Source: Saccharomycopsis crataegensis (Eukaryota > Ascomycota > Saccharomycetes > Ascoideales > Saccharomycopsidaceae). From it: a stretch of 64,000 nucleotides of DNA. The stretch lies in NCBI RefSeq assembly GCF_037102585.1, contig NW_027043838.1, positions 310,001 through 374,000 on the forward strand, written 5' to 3'. Numbering within the stretch: the stretch's first letter is position 1; each line of letters starts with the position of its first letter. The translations under genes and the position numbers were made by a program. The notes beneath the pieces were generated by a model. The model saw only the letters and a program-made list of their open reading frames with translations, did not search any database and had not been told where the DNA came from. Below are positions 38,311-48,273 of this stretch, in pieces.

Positions 38311-38918
38311 AACTATTTTTTGCAAGGCTTCGCATTTCTTGTATCCATTATACACTGAAAAAATAGAAATATATTTATATAATACCTTACCTTCATTTTC
38401 TTCTTATTTGTTTTGTTTTTTCATTATCTTTCTTGTTTGCTCGCAATTTTATATTATACACTAATTCTAATAAAGTTTTAGATTTTCCCGATTCTTAGCC
38501 GCTCTCGTTCCACCTATTGTAGGTTTATTTTATAATCAAATTGGCTTCAGACCTTGAACTATTATCATTATAAGTTTTATTATTAAGCTTCTACCAGGGC
38601 TTGATTATTGCCAAACAGTTGCAATTTTTTCAACAATAAATTATAAGAGAAGGATCAACAAAAAAAAAGAAAGAGTTTACTTGTTGTTCAGGCACTCAGA
38701 TACTCGTCAATTGATCTAAGAAATTCAGACTGCAACAAAATCATTCTGATTGAAAATTACAAAACTGTATTGATGGGTTCATTTACTGAATGTCTCTCCT
38801 TAGACATCATGAGTAGGACCGTAAAATTTTGCTGTGTATTCTTCTCAGTTGTAGTTGAACAGTAAATAACAGATTATATAATAGAAAATTCTATTTATAA
38901 CTAGTAATGCAATAGTGG
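38311..38918. other. Convergent gene-free interval after PDS1
   Basis: About 600 bp of AT-rich sequence between convergent 3' ends. Nothing supportable is seen. Confidence 0.5.
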
Positions 38919-41900
38919 TTAAGTGCTAATATTTGAAGAAATACCATCGCTAAGGGTACGAACAACAACCGTGCTCGATTGAGAAAATTTTTGGAGCACC
39001 AATAGCAACCCTTGATCGGCAATGAATTTTTTAAACAAGTCGTCACCAATCAGACACACTACGGCCAAGAAATTTAGCACGAGTACCAAAATATCACTAT
39101 GTTCTTCGTCGGTGTCTTTTTCATTTTTAGTGTAATCAGCCAAAGACGTCACAATCATCCCTATAAGCTCCTGGTTTTCGACACTGGCCATAATTCCCAA
39201 ACATTCATTGGACATCGCCAAATTGTTAAGAAGTGAGATGATCGCCTTTTGTAATGTTTTTTCTTCTTTTGAATCGAGGGACAGAAAAGAAATCATCGGG
39301 ACGATATTTGATAACACGCCACTCTTCAATAATCCCACACGGCACGCATCCTCGAACCTTGAAATATTTGCCAAAGTCCATAAAATATTAATATCGATCA
39401 ATTTCCTCAAATTGATAGATTCTTCCGTATGATCTTTCATGGAATTAGCCATTGATTTCTGATTATTTTCAAACGCCTCACGAAGTAGTATGATGAAATT
39501 ATTTGCGATCAATGTTTTAGAATGATTAATCCCCCCATTACTCAAGTTTCTAACGATTTTCAAAGCTTTTTCTGTCATCATAACTTCATTTGATGTTATA
39601 AGTTCGGCCAACAAGGGTAAGAAACCGGCAGCAATAATTTGTAATGATTTCCTTGGGTTCCCCAGAGATAGCGTCGACACAAGCCGCAATAATTGGTTCA
39701 TAAGTCGACAATTGGTGTATGAAGGCATCTTAGAACCTTGAGAAAATCTATCAATCTTGCAACTGCCCACAATCTTTGATGCACTGGTCGGTAATTGTGG
39801 TAATCCGTTTTTTGCGTGGGTAGATAATGGGGTACTAACGGCTGATCTTGTACCAGAAAGCGTTCTGAGAATATTCAAGACCGGTGGCAAAACCCCATTC
39901 TCGAGTTGAATATCTCTTTGATGTTCGTCATTGATAGCAAGGTTGACAAGGACAGAAATCGCATGAAATTTGAATTCATTATTGTATTCGGTATCATTAA
40001 GCATGGATATCAATTTAATTTCCAATTCCAGACTAATGAATATTTCATCATTTTTTGCGGTTCGAGCCATGGTAAGATTATCAAGCAATGCCGTTGCGGT
40101 TCCTTTGGCGGCGATATTGTGTTGGAGTTCAGTTTCATTAGTCAATATCGAAGAAATAGACACGAACAAATCATATTTAGAGCAGAGAATCGCCTTTTGG
40201 TGCTCATTCCCACAAGCAATTTCCGCAAAAGTTTCTAGAACTACTGGCAACAATGTTACATTGCTAACTGAATTGAATGAGTACAAATAAAGTGACAAAA
40301 TTTTGAGTAACCCAGAATTTAAGAACATCTGCTTGGTATAATCCGAAATACTAGCATATTCCTTGGCAGTAAGTATGGTGAGCTCAATGATTTTGGAAGA
40401 GGAATCATCTTTCTTGGTCAATATTGCAACAATATTCTTGAAAAATTCTAAGGCTTGTAATATGTCCAGCTGTTCAACAAGGTCCATGAGCTTCTCATTT
40501 TTCATTTTGAATAAACTGAAAAATATTATAATAATATTAATAATTGTCGGATAAAATTTTGGGTTATTTATACGGACAGATCTAATCACTATCAGCAATT
40601 TGGCAAGAATACCTTGACTTAACATTATTTCAAACCATTTAGTCAAATCTGTTTTCCTAGTGTCCTTAGCGCAAATATAGGAAATGATTCCCACGAGCTG
40701 ACAATCAATTTCTGTACCATTGTTCTCTTTAACAAAAACTAAAACAATGCTTTCAATCATTTTGTCATCCAACAGTGAATAAAAGCTTTCTGAATAATCA
40801 CCGTTACCAACATCATCAGAGCCTATTGCTCCCCCCGATAATTCTTTATCAAATTTGAACATTATTGTCATCAACTCACATGCAATGTATCTAGTTTTGA
40901 AACTATTGCTTTCATTGGCAAAATAAATTAGAGTTTGGAAAAGAGAAATTTTCTTCACCACAAATTCTTTTTGGACTGAGTCTTGCTTGCAGTTTATTAG
41001 TGAGGAATAAATAATTGTAAGAATATCAAATGGTTGGATGTGATGAGGTAAGCTTAAGAGATTATTGTTCTTGTCATTTTCAACCTCTTTATCTCTATTT
41101 TGGTCGCTTTCAGACGAGGAAATCTTTTCTGATTCGGTTTCTTTACATTGGTACATGTATCTTCTTCTTAGTACATCTGTGAGTCTTGAGACAATATCAC
41201 AATCGATCAACATGCTTCTGTTGTATTCACGAATAGACTTACTCAAAACCAACAAGAATTTTATGAAAGTCCTTTGCAAAAGAGTGAGTTTATCATTCCA
41301 GGTGTCTGAGACCTGGGATTTTACCTCTTTATTTCTAAGTTTATTTCCAATATCAATATCTGAACGATTCTGATCTTTGTTTATTGTCTCGGTGGTATGT
41401 GGCTCCAAAAATAGTATCACGAACATAAACTTCAAAATCCCTTTCTCAAAAAATTGCGATCTGTGAATTTTGAATGGAAAAATGACATGATGACATATTT
41501 CTAGTACTGAGGTATAGGCATTTAACAAATCTTCGAAACTCGGAATATCTAAAACACTAAAATTATTCGTTTCGGTAAGATCTTCATCGAGATCTTTGAG
41601 TTTACTATGCACTTTATCGTTATCGATACCATCATTTGTCTTGACTAGTAACACTTCAACTTTTTCATCATTTTGAGACGCTGCCGTTATCTCGAGATTC
41701 CGGTCCTGTAAGGTCTCAACAGCTTTTGAAAGTTCCTTGAGAACGATTTCCACACCAGTCACAATATCATAACCTGCGACGACCTTCCTACCTTTTTCTT
41801 TCGATAAATTGGCGATAAGCCCAACAAGTTTGAGTTTTACTGATAATGCTTGAGGCGAACCTATAATAGTTATGGCTAAAGGTAAAATTTCAGAAGTATG

Positions 41901-42914
41901 ACATGCAGCAGAGACCGAATGAGTAAATGATAGATTGTAGAGAACTGCAGCGGCAGCAATTCCCGCAGAATTGATATTATTATTTTGTTTGGCACCTTTG
42001 AAACTCGTTGCTGATTCATCATTTTGCGTTGTGATGCTCATAACAACCGCTGAAAGAACATTTCTGGCCTGATCAATCAATCCTGACTCTGCGATTCTGC
42101 AATTTTGTTCTCTTGTGCCTCGAGTAATATTCGCCATGACATACCAAGCACATACTTGAAGCTCTTCAACGTTCGTTCCATTTTTGGGATGTGTTTTTGT
42201 ATTTATTTCACAATCTTGTTCACTGAGATAATTTAGCGTTGATTTTATTGCAATTATTTTTAATAAATGGCTTAGAAGTTGTATTTCGAGGAAATCAGTT
42301 ATTAACTCCGAGGTTGTGGTGAATGTGATATTAATGAGAATTTGACAGGCTTTCTGTTGGACCCAGCTATTACCAATTGAAAGATAAGGCAATAATAATG
42401 TTAATGATTGGGTATTTTGAAGCTTTAAGGCTATTTTAGGACGATAAGAAAGGATCAATATGAATTGTAGCGCATATACTTGAGATTTTGTGATGACGAT
42501 ATCATCTGATTTGGATGTGTCAAGGGTCTGAAGAAGCGTTGGGAGAATCTGCAAAGGAATTTCGTTGTCATTATGGGATATGTTCTCTGACTGGCCAAGG
42601 ATGTTTCGTAGTAAATCAAACGATAATTCTTTTACCTTTGAATCCTCTGATTTCAATAGTCCAGCCACTACCAGTGAAAGATTTTCCTTGAGAAATAGCT
42701 CTTTAAAAGTTGTTGGATTATTACGAAGTACCTCAATCAAAAACCCAAGGATCGACAGCTTCACTGTATTTGAATTAGAAGGTAAAAGCTCTACCAACAG
42801 CAAACATGCTTCTGAGATCTTGTGGCGTGTTTGGTCATCTTGCTCATCATAATAATTTAGCACTAACGCCTGGAGGCCATCCAAGTACGATTGTATGGTA
42901 TCCTTAGACGGCAT
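38919..42914 (-). CDS. Large armadillo/HEAT-like helical-repeat protein of unknown function
   Basis: A 1,331-residue protein, the longest in the window, in a single uninterrupted frame. It is built almost entirely of Leu/Ile-rich helical pairs in the style of armadillo repeats, for example 'VQQKACQILINITF', 'CAWYVMANITRG', 'AAAVLYNLSF' and 'EKALKIVRNLSNGG'. A charged linker interrupts the repeats around 395-450 and another around 590-620. No transmembrane segment or catalytic motif is visible. Armadillo proteins act as scaffolds, GTPase exchange factors (SmgGDS type) or cargo receptors, but I cannot place this one. It is a candidate lineage-specific or fast-evolving protein. Confidence 0.75.
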   Translation of the reverse strand: MPSKDTIQSYLDGLQALVLNYYDEQDDQTRHKISEACLLLVELLPSNSNTVKLSILGFLIEVLRNNPTTFKELFLKENLSLVVAGLLKSEDSKVKELSFDLLRNILGQSENISHNDNEIPLQILPTLLQTLDTSKSDDIVITKSQVYALQFILILSYRPKIALKLQNTQSLTLLLPYLSIGNSWVQQKACQILINITFTTTSELITDFLEIQLLSHLLKIIAIKSTLNYLSEQDCEINTKTHPKNGTNVEELQVCAWYVMANITRGTREQNCRIAESGLIDQARNVLSAVVMSITTQNDESATSFKGAKQNNNINSAGIAAAAVLYNLSFTHSVSAACHTSEILPLAITIIGSPQALSVKLKLVGLIANLSKEKGRKVVAGYDIVTGVEIVLKELSKAVETLQDRNLEITAASQNDEKVEVLLVKTNDGIDNDKVHSKLKDLDEDLTETNNFSVLDIPSFEDLLNAYTSVLEICHHVIFPFKIHRSQFFEKGILKFMFVILFLEPHTTETINKDQNRSDIDIGNKLRNKEVKSQVSDTWNDKLTLLQRTFIKFLLVLSKSIREYNRSMLIDCDIVSRLTDVLRRRYMYQCKETESEKISSSESDQNRDKEVENDKNNNLLSLPHHIQPFDILTIIYSSLINCKQDSVQKEFVVKKISLFQTLIYFANESNSFKTRYIACELMTIMFKFDKELSGGAIGSDDVGNGDYSESFYSLLDDKMIESIVLVFVKENNGTEIDCQLVGIISYICAKDTRKTDLTKWFEIMLSQGILAKLLIVIRSVRINNPKFYPTIINIIIIFFSLFKMKNEKLMDLVEQLDILQALEFFKNIVAILTKKDDSSSKIIELTILTAKEYASISDYTKQMFLNSGLLKILSLYLYSFNSVSNVTLLPVVLETFAEIACGNEHQKAILCSKYDLFVSISSILTNETELQHNIAAKGTATALLDNLTMARTAKNDEIFISLELEIKLISMLNDTEYNNEFKFHAISVLVNLAINDEHQRDIQLENGVLPPVLNILRTLSGTRSAVSTPLSTHAKNGLPQLPTSASKIVGSCKIDRFSQGSKMPSYTNCRLMNQLLRLVSTLSLGNPRKSLQIIAAGFLPLLAELITSNEVMMTEKALKIVRNLSNGGINHSKTLIANNFIILLREAFENNQKSMANSMKDHTEESINLRKLIDINILWTLANISRFEDACRVGLLKSGVLSNIVPMISFLSLDSKEEKTLQKAIISLLNNLAMSNECLGIMASVENQELIGMIVTSLADYTKNEKDTDEEHSDILVLVLNFLAVVCLIGDDLFKKFIADQGLLLVLQKFSQSSTVVVRTLSDGISSNIST

Positions 42915-43404
42915 TTCAAAGACCTTTATTTGGTATAAGAAATATCAGTGTTAGTGCTCTCCACTATATGATATCGGGATATATTATATATAGATCAATA
43001 CTAATACACTTTCACCATGAATGTATTTTTAGAATGTGTCAAGCTTTTTCTTTCTATTTTTTTTTTCAAGACAATTTACTAAATCCACGCAGCAGATGCC
43101 CTTCAACATAAACGGACAGCAATAAGAACCCAAACTTCTAGAAAAAGGCAAGCTTTAAGAGAGGTTGAAAGCGAAAAAACTTTTATTGAAATGAAATTTA
43201 ATGGGAATCTAATATACATGGCACACCATCAGCACCAAAAATAACACATATACGCAAAGAACAAAGAAAGCCATAATAAACATAAAAACCCAAAACTAAA
43301 AAAAACTTAAGAAAACAATTCGAGAAAACCCAAACTTTTTTAACATAAACATAAGGAAACGAAATAATAATAAGAAATAATAGGATTAATAAGTGCATTT
43401 TATC
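42915..43404. other. Gene-free interval between two minus-strand genes
   Basis: About 490 bp: promoter of the helical-repeat gene and 3' flank of the gene starting at 44499. A small 66-codon minus-strand frame at 43198-43398 is hydrophobic and A/T-biased, and I do not support it. Confidence 0.45.
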
Positions 43405-44499
43405 TCATTGCACCACAGAGAAGTCAAGTTTGATCGGAACTTTAACCCCAAAGTCTGGATAAACTTCATCAGTCTCTTCTGTTTCCCTCTCATAATATGA
43501 GTCAATGATTTCTGTCACGATATCAGCTGAATCTTCAGGTACTCCAGTGAAGCTATTTATTTTCTCTAGAAAGTCAAATTTTGATTGAAAGGCTGATTCA
43601 ATCGAGCGGCTTGGTCGAAGTATTAAGGAATCTGCATGTCTTTGGGCTGAATAGGTGATGGTTTCAGACATTGGGGATTGAAGAAATGTACCTCTTTCAG
43701 GAGTACTAGGGATTTTTGAAGAAAAGCATGGTGTTGATTTATTGACAGAATTGACTGCTAAAGATGCTGGAAATTCATTAGAATCTATGACAAGATTTGA
43801 TGTCTCGGAAGACATAGAACTTCTAACATAGACTAACTTCGCCTTGCAGAGTTGCACTCTGATTGCACGATCCAAGTCTTCACTGACAAGGCTATCTTGA
43901 GTTTGGTGAGATTTTTTATTGGGCTTCTGATCATACCCATAATCTTCAATGTCCCGACCAACATCAGATGGTTCATCTGGAGATTCATAATCTTCTTGTA
44001 TGAGTTTAGAGTTGTGAAAAAAATTGTCATTCTCGTAAGGAGTGCAAACTGAAGTGATTTGTGACGATTGGGACACATGACTTTTACCTGGAATGAAACT
44101 GAATTCGGTATTATTGTCTCCATAAGTCGACAATGAGTTCATAGAGAGCTTTCTAAGATGAGCAGTAGAATTATTCTCGGAAAACACGTATTGAAAATCC
44201 TGTGAGTCAACACTAATGCTCTCGATATCACTGCCAGTCTCACCTGCTTGATTAAAATCTTCGTTGAAAATCTGATCATCACTATCGCTGTGAATTGACG
44301 AGCTAAATGCTGAATATATTGGGCTATGTAATTCTTCGAGCGCATCATCTAGCACCTGCTCTAATATGTCGAATTTTTGGCATTGGGCGATCACTTCTTC
44401 TCTTAGCTCTTGGCTTTTCTCACTTAATGATTTTGCCTTGCCATCTTGAGTATCAATTGATATCAACGATGATCTATGGAGCAGTTGTCTGGAAAGCAT
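43405..44499 (-). CDS. Acidic Ser-rich protein of unknown function
   Basis: A 364-residue protein, mostly disordered in appearance: Ser, Asp, Glu and Asn-rich, with a short coiled segment (about 25-60, 'SEKSQELREEVIAQCQKFDI'). It contains several SP/TP sites (for example IPSTPERG and LQSPMSE) and a conserved-looking C-terminal part, 'QSKFDFLEKINSFTG...VPIKLDFSVVQ'. No signal peptide, zinc finger or membrane segment is seen. The SP/TP and acidic pattern suits a phosphorylated nuclear or cell-cycle regulator, but this is inference only. Confidence 0.65.
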   Translation of the reverse strand: MLSRQLLHRSSLISIDTQDGKAKSLSEKSQELREEVIAQCQKFDILEQVLDDALEELHSPIYSAFSSSIHSDSDDQIFNEDFNQAGETGSDIESISVDSQDFQYVFSENNSTAHLRKLSMNSLSTYGDNNTEFSFIPGKSHVSQSSQITSVCTPYENDNFFHNSKLIQEDYESPDEPSDVGRDIEDYGYDQKPNKKSHQTQDSLVSEDLDRAIRVQLCKAKLVYVRSSMSSETSNLVIDSNEFPASLAVNSVNKSTPCFSSKIPSTPERGTFLQSPMSETITYSAQRHADSLILRPSRSIESAFQSKFDFLEKINSFTGVPEDSADIVTEIIDSYYERETEETDEVYPDFGVKVPIKLDFSVVQ

Positions 44500-46252
44500 C
44501 TCTATCAGTAGGAAATTAATGAAGGATTATTATATTATCGATAGGTTCAGGGGAAAGATATTAGAGACTCATCTGGGAGGCGATACACTTTGTCAATGCT
44601 GAAATTGTACACGGGGGATTTTACAGTATTTAAATACAAGAGATTCTGTATCGAAATGTTGAACTTTGGGCACGCAGGGAATGGAAAAGGTTATAGTGAC
44701 AACTAAGAGAGATGAAAAAATAGGGTCTCTCCCCCCTTCTCGCCCCTCCTCTACAAAATAACTATTATTGGTATTAATTACATATAGCGGCATAATGATC
44801 CCTGCAACGGGAAATGATCAAATTATCTTTCCCGAAAACAAATTGACACCCTGAATTAGAATTAGGAGTCCCTCAATAATTCAAATGATAGAAGTCTTTT
44901 GGATGCACTTAAACAATTTATTGCAAAAGAAATGGATAAGTTTTTAGAAGTTCTTGATAAAAAAAAACGAAGAGGGAGAAACCTACCGGACGGACTGATG
45001 ATCCCTGTTGAAACATTTTGATGCTTCGCTCGCGGGGCGGTTTGAAACGTGCATACTTTTGCAGATCGCCAGTAATTAATTGTCATTTCCTATTTGGGTC
45101 GAAAGGGAGTCCACGGTTCATGGATTGTATTATTTGCAAAACAGTTGCATACAATAGACAGAAGCATTGCAATAATTGTTTGGCTTGTGTGTTTGTTTGT
45201 TTGTTTGTTTCAATTTACTATTTTTTTTATGCGGTTAATTGAACGCGTCTCCAGAAATAAGGGCTTATAGCGTGGGCGTGTGTGGATGTACGTTAGTATC
45301 TCATCAGTGTCAAAGTTGTAATTATTAAATAATAATAGTAGTAAGCTTCTGGCAATCAAATTGGTTTAGGTATCATTGCTATGGGTAAAATAGTTTAGGT
45401 AGAATGCTTTTTGTTTTTTTGTGTATGTATTAACCGTAGGTGTACACGAGCTTGGACAACGGTCACCGAACGTCTATTCGATCTGATGGAAAAAACAATC
45501 CTTGTAATATTGGCAAGTATTTTGTATACTAAAAGCAATATCTCGTAAAAATACCTTTTTTAAGATATTTTCCTTATTCGATCAAATAAAGAGAACGTCA
45601 AGTTTAATACCTTATTGGCAGCGCAATAATCCCAGCTTCGATACTATCGAAGTGGTCCTTCGAGACACATAATTTACGATGAAAGACAGGATAAAATAAA
45701 TGAACTCAACTGACAAAACAGATTGTGATATCGTAATTACTCCGCGTTATTGTAAAACGGTTAGTGTTATTAATTGTATATATAACGATCTAGATCTTCA
45801 ATCAGTATGAGGGATAGCCTAAATAACTCACAGGCATTTGTTAATAGATAGCTTGATCGACAGATAAATGACAGTCTCACTGGAATTATCACAGTTACCC
45901 GATTCTAGCTCATTACTATCCCAGGCTTTCAATGTAACTGGCAGCCCGTAACGGACGGCCCGTAATAGACGCTATGTTAACTCATTTACTCTACACCCTC
46001 TATACACAGCTCCCGACTAAATTAAGACTGAGAACGTATTTTCTTTTATGGTAATTCGCGACGTTTTCTTTTTTAGTATAATTTTGTTAAATATTCCACC
46101 CATATAATAACATGAAAAATTAAAATGGTGCTCTAATGAGAGACTTTATGTCTGTTTTTCTAAAAACTACATCAAAAATTATCAATAGTGATCTATTATA
46201 TACTGCGGACAAGATAAGTAGATGTACAAGCTCTTTGAAAAAAAGGGCCTCC
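44500..46252. other. Gene-free interval, 1.75 kb
   Basis: No protein or tRNA gene is supportable. Recognisable items are a pyrimidine tract with CCCCT boxes (about 44725-44755, possible STRE elements), a GTTT tetranucleotide repeat (about 45187-45209) and one ACGCGT box at 45243-45248. A 'CCCGTAA' motif recurs near 45946 and 45959. It separates the divergent promoter of the gene at 44499 from the DCS1 3' end, and is long for this genome, so an unannotated RNA gene is possible. Confidence 0.4.
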
Positions 46253-47155
46253 CTATCTTTTAACCAACAACTTCCATAGGTCGTGATTTTCCCCAATTTC
46301 GTAGCACATGGTTCTTTTAGCATATCCATCCTCACTTAGCTTCAAGTTCTCAATAATATCGTCCAACAAAATTGCCTTTCCTGCAGCGATTCCCCGTCTT
46401 AATCCTTCATGGGCAACGTTCACTATATGGATATGGAAGTGGTAATACGACGGCTGATAGTGGACAAACACTTTCAAATCATTCAACCCAATTCCGTAGC
46501 GGGTGGATACTTCCAATAGACTTTTTTCCTTCAAATTCTCGAGCCACAGCAAGTGTACTGCTCCACGCAAGTCACGCACCGAAGCTACGTCTTCTCTGTT
46601 GACAATTCCCACAATATATAAGTTTTCCAGCGAGCGGCCGTCCCATTTCATATCTGGTAAGAGCACAAATCCAGTGACGGGGTCGTGGTCTCTGTATATC
46701 ACACTTTCCGCTTCTGCACCTTGGAAAAGAATGTTCTTGACCCATTGGATCCTTAGGCCTTTCATAGATTCGATATACGGAGCGACAATATCGCGGTACA
46801 TTTCAGCGGTCTCGCGTACCATGTGGAGTGGTTGGTGGTTGTACTTGGAGATATGTTTCTGAGTCGCTGGGTAGATCAAGTTCAATTTTGTGGATTGAAC
46901 ATCCGGGAGATCAGACACTGAGAACCAGCTATATATGTCATTATCTCCAATCTTCAAAAGGTTTGCAACATCGATGAGACTTGCAAGACTATCTTGAGAT
47001 GATGGATTGTCGTAGTGAAGTCTTTCGAGACGAACTATAGCATCTTGGTTGTCGATCGTTCCTAAAAGAGAAAGAGTTTTCTCTTGGGTGTCCGACTCAA
47101 GAATTCTAACAAATTTGAAAGATTTTAGAAGATTCTGGTATGATAAATTATCCAT
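46253..47155 (-). CDS. DCS1: Scavenger mRNA-decapping enzyme (DcpS/HIT family)
   Basis: A hydrolase that cleaves the m7G cap left after 3'-5' mRNA decay to m7GMP. The protein is 300 residues from the ATG at 47155 (the upstream in-frame codon at 47167 is GTG). The N-terminal DcpS domain includes 'WFSVSDLPDVQ' and 'NLIYPATQKHISKY'. The C-terminal HIT domain has the catalytic histidine triad HFHIHI, preceded by 'LKVFVHYQPSYY', as in yeast Dcs1/Dcs2. All residues of the triad are present, so it should be active; yeast Dcs2 is a regulatory paralogue, so DCS1 is the better name. Confidence 0.95.
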   Translation of the reverse strand: MDNLSYQNLLKSFKFVRILESDTQEKTLSLLGTIDNQDAIVRLERLHYDNPSSQDSLASLIDVANLLKIGDNDIYSWFSVSDLPDVQSTKLNLIYPATQKHISKYNHQPLHMVRETAEMYRDIVAPYIESMKGLRIQWVKNILFQGAEAESVIYRDHDPVTGFVLLPDMKWDGRSLENLYIVGIVNREDVASVRDLRGAVHLLWLENLKEKSLLEVSTRYGIGLNDLKVFVHYQPSYYHFHIHIVNVAHEGLRRGIAAGKAILLDDIIENLKLSEDGYAKRTMCYEIGENHDLWKLLVKR

Positions 47156-47419
47156 TATGGGTTGCACTGGTTGTTTTTGACGGCTTTCTTGCTATATCGC
47201 GGTTTTTCACCCCAAAGTTTTTCAATGTGATATTGTGCCCCACCCCTACACCCCATATTTTGCTTGTACATGTCAAGATAGCTATTATTATTATTATTAT
47301 TATTAGCGATATATTAAAGATATATATATATATATATAAGAAAGAAGGAAAGCAGGTATTAGGTTATGGAATTGGGCACATAATTGGGAAAGTAATAGAA
47401 AAAAAAAAAAATCTGGGGA

Positions 47420-48145
47420 CTAGAAAAACATGTACCATATCAAGAACACAGCAAATAGCGATACAACTGCCACCGGGGCGTATTGTCGTATCAACAATTC
47501 AAAATTGATCTTTTGTGCGGCCTTGCGGTACTTCAAAGACTGGGATTTTAAAGACTCAGACATATGGCTCATCTTATCTAAAGAATCGCCTCTATATAGC
47601 AAATCTTCGATGTTTTTGGACATGATCTTCTTGACATCGTTCAAATCGTTATTGATACGATCCAAGTTACTTTGGGTTCTTTGATCAAGGTAGATTTTCT
47701 TAGTCTTACTCAAGAAATTGTCAAAGTTAATGAACGCATACGGACGAAGTGACAAGTTGTTGAGGGTCTCCTGTCCATGGGAGTTGTAGAATTCTGTTGA
47801 CACTTCGGTCAAGTACGCGAAGGCGAGTTTTCTAGGATACGACTTGTCGGTGATCACAAAATAATAAATCTGGTTGTCAATGAGATAATGGATAGCGTAC
47901 TGTTCCGATTCGATAGTGGCCTGTGGTTCTGAATTCGGGGAGAGCTTTCCCATTAGAAGCTTGATGTTCTTCTTTTCCTTGATCAAACCGGGTTCGTTGT
48001 CATCATCCACCGATCCTGAAAGCGGGAGGTCTTAAAAATTCCTGTTAGTTGCACCCTATCAAATAATTAGAAAACAAATGGAAAAGCCTTTCACAGTTCC
48101 TAAAAACTTACTATCATAACGGAAAATCAATGTTGATTTGACCAT
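47420..48145 (-). CDS. SEC22: R-SNARE of ER-Golgi transport (two exons)
   Basis: A tail-anchored vesicle SNARE that acts in ER-to-Golgi and retrograde fusion. Exon 1 (48112-48145) encodes MVKSTLIFRYD, followed by a GTAAGT donor. The 81-nt intron (48031-48111) has a CTAAC branch sequence. Exon 2 (47420-48030) begins in phase to give 'YDNLPLSGSVDDDNEPG', which matches Sec22 'REDGLPLCTSVDNENDP'. The longin domain fills about 1-125. The SNARE motif follows, with 'IMSKNIEDLLYRGDSLDKMS' identical to yeast Sec22, and then a C-terminal membrane anchor. Spliced length is 214 residues, equal to yeast Sec22. Starting at the internal ATG at 48010 would delete the first strand of the longin fold. Confidence 0.95.
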
Positions 48146-48273
48146 CTTATTATATAGAGTATATTTAAATAACACTTGAAGCTTACAACAGTTCATATCA
48201 TTTCTAAGGCATGAAATTTATATATATAAAAAAAAAAAAAAAATAATGCTATTATTATCACGTGCACGAAGCT

